From Symsagittifera roscoffensis (taxonomy: Eukaryota > Xenacoelomorpha > Acoela > Convolutidae): a stretch of 64,000 nucleotides of DNA. Positions 46,853-59,600 of the stretch are shown piece by piece. The position numbers and the translations under genes were made by a program. The stretch covers positions 17,109,613 to 17,173,612 of the forward strand of contig NC_087071.1 in NCBI RefSeq assembly GCF_963678635.1. Direction: 5' to 3'. The notes below the pieces were generated by a model. The model ran no database searches, had not been told where the DNA came from, and saw only the letters and a program-made list of their open reading frames with translations. Numbering within the stretch: the first letter of the stretch is position 1; each line of letters opens with the position of its first letter.

Positions 46853-47646
46853 GTCAGGTCAAATTCCGGGGAAGATACGTCATTGGGTGGAAGAGTTAAA
46901 GTTAAATATAAAATATAGGGCAGCAAAAACATAAGAAAAAAGGGGAAAATAATGAAGAGAAAAATAGAAAATCAATATCAATAAGTATTAAAGCAACTGT
47001 CAATTTTTAAATTAACTGAAGCCTATTTGCTGATGTTTGTTTATTTTTCGGAAAACAAAACGATTATTATCTATTAACAATGGATCGCTTTCAAAAGCAG
47101 TTGCATTATATTCTTTTGAAATTGATTATTATCGATTATTTTTGAAGGTTATATAGAGACTGTCTATGAACTGATTATATAATCGATTACTATCCATCGA
47201 ACTCCGGCGCGGACAATACTTTTCCATGGAACTCCGGTGCTGACAGTACCATTTTATTGTTCAATATTTTTCAATGAGTTTTTTTTTTCAGTTTTTCAGG
47301 AAAAACCCTTGAAATTTGGTTAAGCGCAAATTTGAATTGACACAGTTTTCTCTAAGTGGGTTAGGTTCATGATAAAGATTCAATCGGAAGAGATTAAAGA
47401 GTTGGAAGAGCTTTACTTAAGGAGATGTAATGTTCAAACAAAGTTGTAAAAACAAAGTGTATTTTTTGTTAGTATTTTTGTGTATTTTCAAACAAAAAAG
47501 TTCAAACAAAGTGTGTTTTTTTTTGCAGTTTTCTTGGGTTCATCGACCCCTTTTTAACCTTGAATGGCCATATTTTAAATTTTAACCGGTTCTAATATAC
47601 TTTTTGATGTGTTATTAGCAGAACTTTTTTTTTCAGAGTAAAAACA

Positions 47647-50600
47647 ATGGCCCACCTAGTGGACATGGGCTGTCCTCTGCCACCAAGCAATGACTCGCCT
47701 ACCGCACCTATACCCACACCAATACATAGAACAACAGCCACTTCGGGTGGGAAAACAAAGAATATGGCTCATAATCAGCATGGACAGAATAGTACACAGA
47801 GCACAGCCGCTGGATCTTTGTTGAATCTATCCTGTGAACAGTTCCAGAAAGTGATGACTGCTCCAGATCACAATGGTAAGATGAAATGGGTGTGAAAAAC
47901 GAGCAATAAAAGGCAGCTTTCTTTGTAGTATTACAAATATACTTTTGTTCACCCTTGCGACTAGTAGTATTATATTTTTAGCCCGCATTTGGTTCGAGTT
48001 AGAACGTTTATTATTCATATTATTATTCGATTTTTGTTTGTATTTTTCAAACAAATCTTTGCGTATTTTTCATTGTTATTTCGTTCTTTGTGTTTTGCGG
48101 GTACTCATCGGACACCGATGGGGTTTTTATCAGATTACAAATTTTTGAAAAGAAAGCCGATTACAAAAAGAAAAAGTTTTCCTGCGATTTTGATAGACAA
48201 GCTTCAATCGTGAATTATGTTTGAAAAATGGATTTATCACATCCAAAGTTTTTCGATAGGCGAAATGATCTTTTAAAATATATTGTCAACTGCAACTTCT
48301 TTTTCAATTTAAAAAAAATGGTGTGGGAAGATCATTTGCTTATGCGAATACGCCCGAATTTTTCTGACACCAAAGGTTATGACCCTCGGACAAGTCAAAG
48401 TTTTGATTTTTTGACCGTTTTTTTTTGTTACAGTTTTTGACTTTTCTCGAGAACTACGCTCCCAAGCACAGAATGCTTTCATTTTTGACAACCAGGCACT
48501 ATGAATAGTTTTGGTAACCTGGCTTCTCAACACATTGACACGACACCCTCGAAATAAGATGGAGTTGCTCTGAAGGCAAGTTGTAGTCAAACTAGAAAGT
48601 CGTCATACATTCTACGAAATACTTGGATTTTAGTTTCCCTGATACAAATGAGATGCAACTGAAATTTTTTTTCTTACTACTTTTTCTAATTTTTTAAAAT
48701 GTATGTATTCGAGAGTTGAGATTCATTGCAACCATATCGATATGAAATAATTTTTGAATATAGCGAGATTCGGACAGGATAAACAACACTAAACTCGGTT
48801 TTGACAAAATAAAAAAGATGAAATATGAACTCGGTTCTTGTTCATAAGAAACCGAGGCACAAAACGATAGAAAATACTTAAAAAAGAAACTTTAAGAAAT
48901 TAATGAGCTTCAATGTACTGGATAAAACAAGGCAGAGTTTCTCAAAGCACAGAAAAAGAAAATCCGTTCATATGATGAAACCAAAAAAAAAACAGTTCGA
49001 CGTTGGATCTGAAAACGTTTTGCTTATTTCTAACGTAAATTTTTCTGCATTATTGCCAATTGCATTTATCATCTTTTGTAACACCGTTGCTCCCAAATTA
49101 GGAAAATGGTAAGAACCTCAGAATTTGATTTTCTGTTTGAGTTAAGAAATCTGACTGTCTTCCGTTTTTTGTAGTTTCTCATTAAAAATTTACGTGCATC
49201 ATAATCCACAATCCCTTACTGTGCTTTATTTTCAAACAGCCACACTGAAGTTCCATGGATAGTAATTCTGACATTATAATCAATGACCATTTTTTAGGTC
49301 GACTGAATTGATTTCCTGAGCTCTCCCCAAGCACTAAAAAGACCCTGTTTTGGTGAAATTTTCTTGCGCCGCAGGCAAAATTTTGAAAAACAGGCCAAAA
49401 AAAAGGCGTTTTTAGCAACTTTTTAAGAAAATTTTGACCAAATAAATTGGGTTTTTGGCGCGCGATCCCCCTTAAAGTAAGTATATTGGCGCCAAAGGCG
49501 CCTTTAGAAAGTTGTAAGGGTCCGTCACCAAATATGAATAACTCAAATAGTACAAAGGGGGACCCTTTGGGTCGGCAGGGGGTCGAATCCCTGAGGGGGG
49601 GGGGCTCCGCACCCCTCTCCCCCACCCCTAAATCCGCCCCTTAAACTATACAAGTTTGAAAGTTTTTATTCGCCTTACTCACGACCCATTCGATTTTTAA
49701 ACCTACTCACATTTATGTATTTGTGGCAAAACGATATCCATTAAAAATTGAAAAGCTGCTCCCGCTTTATTAATCCCGTTGTCAAAAATTTTCTTGACGT
49801 TGATAAAAAACAGGCCAAAATTGAGTTTTAGCGCTTTTTTCTAACTTAATGCCCTTCCCCGAAAATAGCCTCCACCCCCAACACATTAATCTCTACCACA
49901 TCGCACCCACTTATCCAACTGAAACAGATTGCTTATGGGGTGGAGATGAGAGTGGCACCGGAGTTCAAAACCAACCAAGAATTTTTTCAGCGTTAAAAAA
50001 ACTGCCTAAAAATGACGTTTTTACTCTTTTTTTAAGGGTCGATGAACGTAGTTGAGACTTATGTAGGTGCTGATGATTTTTTTCAGAAAAGTCTTAACAT
50101 TTGTTCAGGCTGATTTTTTTTTCGCGGTTTGACTTGTGATTTTTTTTAAGTTCGTTTCATTTCCTTTGTTAAAGTAAAGCAAACTACACTATCGAACAGA
50201 AAAACGTGATCAACTTCTAGTTTCGAACTTAGAATTTAATTTTCAGATTTTCCAGCGGAATAAAAAGTTTACCTATTGATCCAATTTTCTCAAATTGTGT
50301 TAATTTAATCAAAAAAGAATAAATTGTTCTAGAAATTCAAAGAGCTATTAAGGCATCTATTTTTTTCTTTAAATTCGAAAGTTTAGATTTTTTCAAAACA
50401 AGACATCATTTTTTTTCTGTTTCGACTCTTTTGCTGTTGTCTGTTGGCTATGTTTTAGAGTTACTGTCAGGTCAAATTCCGGGGAAGATACGTCATTGGG
50501 TGGAAGAGTTAAAGTTAAATATAAAATATAGGGCAGCAAAAACATAAGAAAAAAGGGGAAAATAATGAAGAGAAAAATAGAAAATCAATATCAATAAGTA

Positions 50601-53600
50601 TTAAAGCAACTGTCAATTTTTAAATTAACTGAAGCCTATTTGCTGATGTTTGTTTATTTTTCGGAAAACAAAACGATTATTATCTATTTACAATGGATCG
50701 CTTTCAAAAGCAGTTGCATTATATTCTTTTGAAATTGATTATTATCGATTATTTTTGAAGGTTATATAGAGACTGTCTATGAACTGATTATATAATCGAT
50801 TACTATCCATCGAACTCCGGCGCGGACAATACTTTTCCATGGAACTCCGGTGCTGACAGTACCATTTTATTGTTCAATATTTTTCAATGAGTTTTTTTTT
50901 CAGTTTTTCAGGAAAAACCCTTGAAATTTGGTTAAGCGCAAATTTGAATTGACACAGTTTTCTCTAAGTGGGTTAGGTTCATGATAAAGATTCAATCGGA
51001 AGAGATTAAAGAGTTGGAAGAGCTTTACTTAAGGAGATGTAATGTTCAAACAAAGTTGTAAAAACAAAGTGTATTTTTTGTTAGTATTTTTGTGTATTTT
51101 CAAACAAAAAAGTTCAAACAAAGTGTGTTTTTTTTTGCAGTTTTCTTGGGTTCATCGACCCCTTTTTAACCTTGAATGGCCATATTTTAAATTTTAACCG
51201 GTTCTAATATACTTTTTGATGTGTTATTAGCAGAACTTTTTTTTTCAGAGTAAAAACAATGGCCCACCTAGTGGACATGGGCTGTCCTCTGCCACCAAGC
51301 AATGACTCGCCTACCGCACCTATACCCACACCAATACATAGAACAACAGCCACTTCGGGTGGGAAAACAAAGAATATGGCTCATAATCAGCATGGACAGA
51401 ATAGTACACAGAGCACAGCCGCTGGATCTTTGTTGAATCTATCCTGTGAACAGTTCCAGAAAGTGATGACTGCTCCAGATCACAATGGTAAGATGAAATG
51501 GGTGTGAAAAACGAGCAATAAAAGGCAGCTTTCTTTGTAGTATTACAAATATACTTTTGTTCACCCTTGCGACTAGTAGTATTATATTTTTAGCCCGCAT
51601 TTGGTTCGAGTTAGAACGTTTATTATTCATATTATTATTCGATTTTTGTTTGTATTTTTCAAACAAATCTTTGCGTATTTTTCATTGTTATTTCGTTCTT
51701 TGTGTTTTGCGGGTACTCATCGGACACCGATGGGGTTTTTATCAGATTACAAATTTTTGAAAAGAAAGCCGATTACAAAAAGAAAAAGTTTTCCTGCGAT
51801 TTTGATAGACAAGCTTCAATCGTGAATTATGTTTGAAAAATGGATTTATCACATCCAAAGTTTTTCGATAGGCGAAATGATCTTTTAAAATATATTGTCA
51901 ACTGCAACTTCTTTTTCAATTTAAAAAAAATGGTGTGGGAAGATCATTTGCTTATGCGAATACGCCCGAATTTTTCTGACACCAAAGGTTATGACCCTCG
52001 GACAAGTCAAAGTTTTGATTTTTTGACCGTTTTTTTTTGTTACAGTTTTTGACTTTTCTCGAGAACTACGCTCCCAAGTCTGAGATTTTGGGTTCTATCA
52101 AAATTCCAGCTTGTGTGGATCCCCTCTGCATAAGCGGCTCTGTCCTATTGTTTCACAAAAAAAGCTATGATTCTCGGAAATGTCAATTTTTTGATTTGTT
52201 GACCTTTTTGGACTTTTTCTCGCTAACTATCCTACCAAAAACCAATATCATAGATTTAATCGAAACAACAGGTTGTTGAAAGCCTATTTTTGTCATTGGC
52301 TATGCCTTTTTTGTTTGAAAAAAAGTTATGGCCTTCAAAGAAGTCTATAATTTAAAACTTTTGAGTTTTTTGGAAACTTGACAACTACCGTGCCAATTCT
52401 CCGGTTATGTTTAATCGAGAAACTGTTCTCTGCTTAAGCGGCTAAAACCTGCTTTTTAAATATACACAATCAAATCTGAGATGAAAATTTCAATTGAAAG
52501 AACCGGTTGCGATAATTATTTGTTTCTGCAGTAGCGGGGACTCCTCAATTTATTGTAAGAGAATTGTTATCTCCTTGGGAAATTTGACTATTTCAAAGTT
52601 TTTTTTTTGCTATTCTCACTTATTTTAGTAGAGAAACAACTAAGGTTTTGGGCAAAGTCCGTTTTTTGAAATCACATTTTTGGTGATGAATCAGTACAGC
52701 AAATTCATTTAATATCAAATACGTATCTCCAGCTTTAGCTGGGGCCCCTAGTTGTTTTTTATCGAGACATACAAAAATTTTGGTTCACCTAGTTTTTTCA
52801 TTATTTAATTTTGTTTCGACTTATGTTTTTCATGTTTGTGTTGTATCGCAAGTGGTGCGAAGCTCGGCTTCGCCTCTGTGTGGTAACATACGCCGCGCGC
52901 AATAAATTGTCTTGATCGCATAATCCATTTTGCTTAAAATTTTTTAAACTCGCCGGAAAAAATTTTGTTTTTGTCAACTAAAACTCCGAGATAGCTGGCA
53001 TGTTATTTTAGGAAATTGATTCTTCTCTATAAACAATAATTTCTAAACAATTCTCTTCCTCGTAGACAATAAGCTCTGTTTTATCAACATGAAAGTTTCT
53101 TTGTTTAAGGTTCAGCTTCAGTCAATTCCTCTCTACCAGTCAGTTCTGCTTCTAAAAATGGTACCAGACATCAAGGCGTACATGGAGGTAAGACTGCACC
53201 AGCGAAATGTGCAGGCGCGCATTTTTCTTAGATGGAACGGTTTCAAAGAGTTTATCTTTTAAACTAAATATATTACTATATAAAATGTGGTTAAGATATA
53301 TCAAATTAGTTATGGAAGAAAATGGTGTCCCCTATTGCAGTTTCCGAATTGGTCGTTACCGTGCTAAAATGGGATTGTTAATGAGATCCTTAAATTAAAT
53401 TGTGTCAACGAAAGGTGTGGATCTCGGTCTCTAATTTAAAACAGATTATAAAATGACTCCCGCAAATGCTAATGGTCTATTCTGTTAAAGTGTTACCTTT
53501 ACATTTAATAATGGGTAACTGAGTTTTGGTTATTAAGTATGAATATAAAATCTGTTCAGGCCACTTAGTTTGTTCATCGTGGAAATTTTCATTACATTTT

Positions 53601-56600
53601 CATTTCATTAAATTTTCAGAATACTTAATGTTTTTTTTTTCAAATAAGTCATATTGCGGGAAAATGGAAAACTGTGTGTCTTGGTTTACGTGGCCTCACG
53701 TCAGTTCGGGGGGGGGGGGGGTGAGGGAGGGTGTGGTGCGTGAGTGAGTAATGGAAAAAATGAATGTTTTTTGCCTGTACAGGTGGAAAACAGTCTGGTG
53801 ATGCATCGGTTGTAAACAGTGAAGGAGTCGAGGACATGGATGTTGCAGAGGCGGAGGATGAGACTCCCATATGCTATTTGGACCCCAAGGTCGGTTCAAT
53901 TTAAGGATTTGCGATATTTTAAATTGAATCATGTATTGAATTGTTTTGACAGAACTTCTTGATATTATCTACAGTTTTTTTCCGTGAATAACTTTGTTCA
54001 TAGGATGACTTTGGTGGCATGGTGGCATCTCCAAATCTGTACTTTCGTCAACCGTCATACATATTTTAAGCAAGTCTATATTTAAAGCACTCGTTCTATT
54101 CGAAGGTTGCTTTTTATGTTACTCCGATTTATTAAATTTTCAGTTTTTGTTTTTTTTTTAAGTGTAAAAGAACGAAATTATTGTCATTTTTATAGGTCGA
54201 TATGATGTTTTTTTAAGAAAAAGTCTTTAAGCTTGTTCACACCAAAATTGATTTTTTGCGCTTTGACTTTTTTTGTTAAATTCAAGTTAACATTATTGGC
54301 TAAAAGGATGGAAAATTGCACTCTTCAATTACGAATGTGGAAGTTGCGCGAAAGAATTTGAACGAATTCTAGTTTCGAAGTGGATTTCAACTTTTAGGTT
54401 TCTCAACGGAATATAAAAATACCATTGATCCAGTTTATTTACATAACTTCAATAAAAGTACAAATCATGAACAATTTTTGAAATTCGAAGAGATTTAATG
54501 TGATATTTTTTCAAGTGTAGAAGAAAGAAGTCGCTTATATAGATTGTGATGGTTTTTTTTCAAGATACATTCTTGAAATTTGCCCTCTCTGTGTTCATTT
54601 TGATTTTTATAATTATTCATTTTATTACCTTGCTGTTATGAGATTTTTGTTTGCATCCACAATGCTATTATTAAACTGAGTGATCAAGAAATAATTGGTA
54701 AAAAACAAAATTTTAGATAGCAAAAAATTAAGAGTTAATTACAGCTTCAGCGGTGATTCAAATTATCCGGACAAAACGAATAAAACTTGAAAACTAAAAC
54801 GCGTTTGTCTAAAATCGGATTGATTTTAGACAAAAAATGACGAATACAAATCTTGCTTTGAATTTCAGAAAAGTAATATGGTGCAAGTTATTTTGCAAAA
54901 TTCGAGCCCAAAATTGTACCTCAAAAAATATCAATTTTAGCTCTTTCAGTCAATCAAAAATTACGCCAAAAGTAATGGTTCAATTGCTGACAAAATTACA
55001 TCAGGGTGAATTTTTATGAATCTCAGCGAAACTTAAGAAGGGTTTAATCTCTAAAAATTGACGCAAATATTTAAAAATTGTATTCGAATCTAAAGTAGTC
55101 TTTTATGTAATAATTTGTCATTTTTTGGCTTCAATCGGAAAAAGATTTTTTGTACACAAACTGAAGAAGAAGAAAACCATATTAGTTTTATATGGCTAAA
55201 TAAGAGGCTCACCATGGTATAATTTTTTCATCAAATTAATTTTGGTATAATTTTTGATTGACTAAAAAGCCAAAAATGATCGTTTATGAGATAAAATTTT
55301 GGGCCTGAATTTTTCGAAATGAATTGCACAGTATCAGTTCTGTTGAATTTCTAAGCAAGATGTGTAATTGTCATTTTTTGTCTAAAATCAACCCAATTTG
55401 AGATGAAAGCGTTTTAATTTTCAAGTTTCATTCGTTTAGTCCGGATAATTTGATTCCGTCTCAAATGGCATAATTCCCAAATGGCACAAAAATCAAAAAA
55501 TTCCCAAATGGCATAAATTTCATGCATCAGTTGCATTAAAAAATTGAGAAAAACTTTTCTGTGAACAATGTGAGAAAATTAGTCAAGTGGTCAAATGAAA
55601 TGTTGATTGACATTTCATCTTGAAAAAATTGAATTTTTTTTTCAAAAGCGAAAAGCGTAAGCTTGCGGATATTTTTAAGCTTCTTGTCTCGCTTTCGATT
55701 TTTTTGCAAGCAATTAGTTCCAAATTTTGTTCACGTTTCCGTTCCTTACAAAAAAATTAGAATTTGAAATTGATAGAAAACGTTTGAATTACAATGAAAA
55801 CTTGAAACTTATGCCATTTGGGAAAAGTTTCTTTTTTATGCCATTTGGGAATTATGCCATTTGGGAAGCTACCGAAAATTCAAATCAGCACTGTAAAATG
55901 ATATGGCTGGTAGACATTAAGCACACGATTTATTGATTTTTTTCAGACATTGGTGCGTCCAAGTGACAGAGAGTGGACTCTGATTGAGAGGTATTTGAGT
56001 CAGAGAATTACTGAGGGACACGGCGAGTTCGTCCTGGAGCTGGGCAGTGGAGGCAAGTTGCTCAAGTTGCTCTTTTTTGATAGTTAACATTTAATCTGAA
56101 ATAGAAAGACCGGAAAATATTTTTGGGCCTAATCTTTTTAGTAGAGTGCCATTTGTGTAATAATTGTTTTTTTGATTGAAAAATTATTTGTTTTTTATTT
56201 TACAGTCAATTAATTAGGAAGTAACACTTCTGTTTAAAATCGCAGTTAATTTATTTTAACATTTTACTGCAAACGTTTGTTTACACTAGCCAGTTTGCAA
56301 ACGTATTGTTATTTTACGAATTCATTGTTTTCTAACTCAACTGCATAAAATAGTGCGCATTTTGATGACAATTTTTTTACATAGAATTTTGCATTGCCAT
56401 TTAAGTAGCCTATGTTGTATCCGCTTTATTGCTAGTCAGCGTTGAATTATCTGGAGTGCATTGGTGAGAATTTTAGACTCAAAAAATTTCTATCTCTGAA
56501 TATCGGAGGTTGTAAGCTCGCCGAGGTCAGGTTTTTCCAGGTTTAATGGTTTGTCTTTTCTTTCTATCTGCTCTTTTTCTTGTGCTTGCGAAGTGTAGCT

Positions 56601-59600
56601 TCGCCTCTGTGTCAATTCTAGCATACAGTTTTTTAGGCAGTTTATTTTCTGTTGGGGAGTTGTCAGTAGCATTGGCTATTACGCTTTGTTACGGCGAATA
56701 AACCTGATTTCTATAAACCCGTGCTTAGTTAGCGATGCATTGCCCGGCTCAGGTTAACTCAGGCAGCAATGAACTAGTGGTTATCGCAGCTAGCTCTTGA
56801 TCAATTTTTGCCCGTGTTTGCGAACAGCAGCTTTCTTAACCTGTTTGTAAACAGAAAAAGATTCCTAATGCAAAACAAATGATGGTATAAAAGCCTATGA
56901 AAATCTGATGCCCGAAAGCAGTAGTTAACGTGAAACGAAAAATCTTTTCAGCTGAAAATAACATACAGGCACATAAATGCTGGCAAACAATTTTTTTAAT
57001 CCATTTTTAACGTTTTCGATAGCTCCCAGTTATTTGAATCGGCCAACAATTTATCAGTTGAACAGAATAAAAAAAAATGCACTATAAACAACTCAGTGTC
57101 AAAGCCTATAGTTTAAATCTTGCGTTTAATGATTTGTGTTGTTGTTTTGTTTTTTATTTTGGACCATATCCGTTAAAAAACACCCGAAAAAATTTAAGCA
57201 AAGGCATAAGAGATTGAGCCTCAGATTAATCGTTTTCTATAACAAAAGAGGCTAGGCTGGTCAAAACCCTGTGTTACTTTTGAAACAAACGAGGAGTATA
57301 TTGATTGATATAAATGAGAAAAAGCAGTTTATCATTGCCGCAATTCCTTAGAAGGTAGAGGATTTAAGTTCGAAAATATAAAATAATAGCCTATTACAAT
57401 TAGACTTAATTGAAATTATCTTAGTTTTTTGCTTGTTTGGTTTTTACAAATCGGATCTACGCATTTAAACGAGGTTTTTCGCTAATCTCTCAATAACACA
57501 AGAAACCCCTAGGGTTGTTACTCGAATTTGCTGTTTTTAATCGAAGTGGGCCTGTCCAATCTATTGCTAGGTTGTTTCTGCGTTTATTCGCTTTTTGGCA
57601 AAGGCAAGATTTTGTAAAAGTATGGTATCGATAAGATGTTGGCGGATTACTGGCAAAGTTTTTGCTGACTGAGCAGTATGTTTAGTTGATTGGATCCTCG
57701 CAGTTGTTGATGCTTTCGATATATATTTTTTCTGGGATAGTTCTGTTGAAGAACTGCGTTGTACCGAAGTGCGGCTTCTTCTATGCTTAAACATAGTTTC
57801 GTCCGTAACAAAAAAAACGTTTGATTATTGATTCACTTCATCAAGTTTTGTTAACTTCATCACAAAATAACGAAATTTCGTGTTTTCTTGAACAAAGTTA
57901 GCCTTTGTTGATTTTAATCTGACGAATGCAAGACAAAGTGTTTTAGCCCAGTTTGCTAACACTTGACCACTTTTGTTGACAGAGTTATATTGATAGTGGT
58001 TTCTTTCACATTCAAGAACTTCTTATTTATTTCATGCAATAGTTGTAATATTTTGCTCTACTGGATGGTTGAATTTGTTTGAAAACAAAAAATTTTAGGG
58101 TGCTCTTGAAAAACAATTGTGTTTGAAATTTTGGAATGGTCAGTGTTTTTGTTCGTATACACGCCTCGAACGCTTCGTTTTGTTGTTTGTTATAGATTTT
58201 GATGTTTTAGGGCAATTTTTAGTCCATCCAAATATGCACAAAATGTTCAAACTCTCGAAAAATAGGATATATTTTGAACGCAAGCTAATTTGTTTTATTA
58301 ATTCCATGCACAACTCAAACTGTAACACTTAAATTTTGTCAAGACTTAAGGGCAGCCGAAATATTCAGGGTGTCGTCGCCCTGAAACGGCCAGTCTTGTT
58401 GGCTAATGTTTAGACTTGGCAATCGTCTTTGGCGCGGATGATAGGGCAGTTCACTTGCAAGCTGGATGACTGCGGTTTGGATCCCGCTGTACAGAATCTT
58501 TTTTGTTAGTTTTTTCTAAGGAAAAGTCTCACAATTTGTTCAGGCTCAAATTACTTTTTCGTCGTTTGAAGTTTGATTTTTTTTAGTTCAGTTCATTTCC
58601 TTTGTTAAGAAAAGGGGGGTCAATTAAAATGGGCCCTTCCATCATGCGACGGTACGTGCACAGGTTGGATAGGGCCATACCAACGCTATATAAATACATC
58701 GACAAGTTTTAATGAATAAATCAAGTCTATTTTAATGCATCAAGAGAATTGTCAATTAAAATCTACCCTCCTCGATTACAGCACAGATAGAATTGTCTAT
58801 GTTGGATGTATTTTTAAGTTTTTTGCACCCCCTAAAGCAGAGGATTGCACTCCTCAGAAGTGCAAAACGTATTTTTGTTCTTATATAAGTAATTGTGTCC
58901 GAGTATGATTCGTTCCGTTTTTCGCTTAGTTTCTCTGCTAGTTTCTGGACGGTTTTTGTAGAGCCCGGTGCTGCTCCTCCGGTACACGCAAAAATTAGTG
59001 GAACAAAGCTGCTGTGTTCCACATCTAGAATTCTTTGTTGGTATTTTAATGTTTTGACACTCTCATGATATTTGTAGGCGTCAGATATAGTTTTAGGGTA
59101 GGATTTAGCATGGGGGTTGAAATTTTTACATCGAAAAAGGTTCGGCTGAATCGGCCTCCCCAGAGTCCATTTGCCTTGATGTCAAGTCGAGCGTCATCTT
59201 CAGTAGTGGTTGTTTTGTTGTGAAAGCTTTCGCCTTCCAACGATTGAAGTTTCGGCTCTATTTCAACATCATGGCATACTTCGTCCAGGAGTGTCGCAAG
59301 GGTATCGCGAGTTTCATTATGTCTTAGGTGAGTGTATCCACCTTTGGGACAGTGTAGGGAGTGGGTCAGTGTGAACGGTTGTCCACACGGGCATGTATGT
59401 GGGGTGTTTGGTGGTTCCCATCCATATCTCAGATGTAATCCATCTTTAAACTCTGATTTGTTGAGAGAGAAATTGTACTTTTTAGGGGGAGCACGCTTAG
59501 CCAATTCGATGCTCCTTTCTGTGACGCTAGATTTATTGTCAGTTTCTTCTCTGATGAGCAATTTTCCATAATTTTAGCTTTTTTGAGAGTATGATGTTCT

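Larger units (their letters stand above)
44849..48463 (+). repeat. 3.6-kb direct tandem duplication, unit 1
   Basis: The unit begins 'aagcacagaatgc' and recurs with an offset of 3615 at the left, falling to 3612 on the right because of homopolymer-length differences. It contains a MITE fragment, a family A repeat, the GTPBP1 first coding exon and about 590 bp of the following intron. The junction shares the three bases AAG. Confidence 0.96.
48464..52078 (+). repeat. 3.6-kb direct tandem duplication, unit 2
   Basis: Almost identical to unit 1. The differences seen are mainly run lengths, such as the G-run near 49598 being shorter. Beyond 52078 the unique continuation 'tctgagattttggg' marks the original right flank. 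Confidence 0.96.

Noticed and set aside
57567-57794. 75-codon Ser/Lys/Thr-rich minus-strand frame in the GTPBP1 intron
   Set aside because: No acceptor/donor pair or partner exon was found. Left as unsupported.
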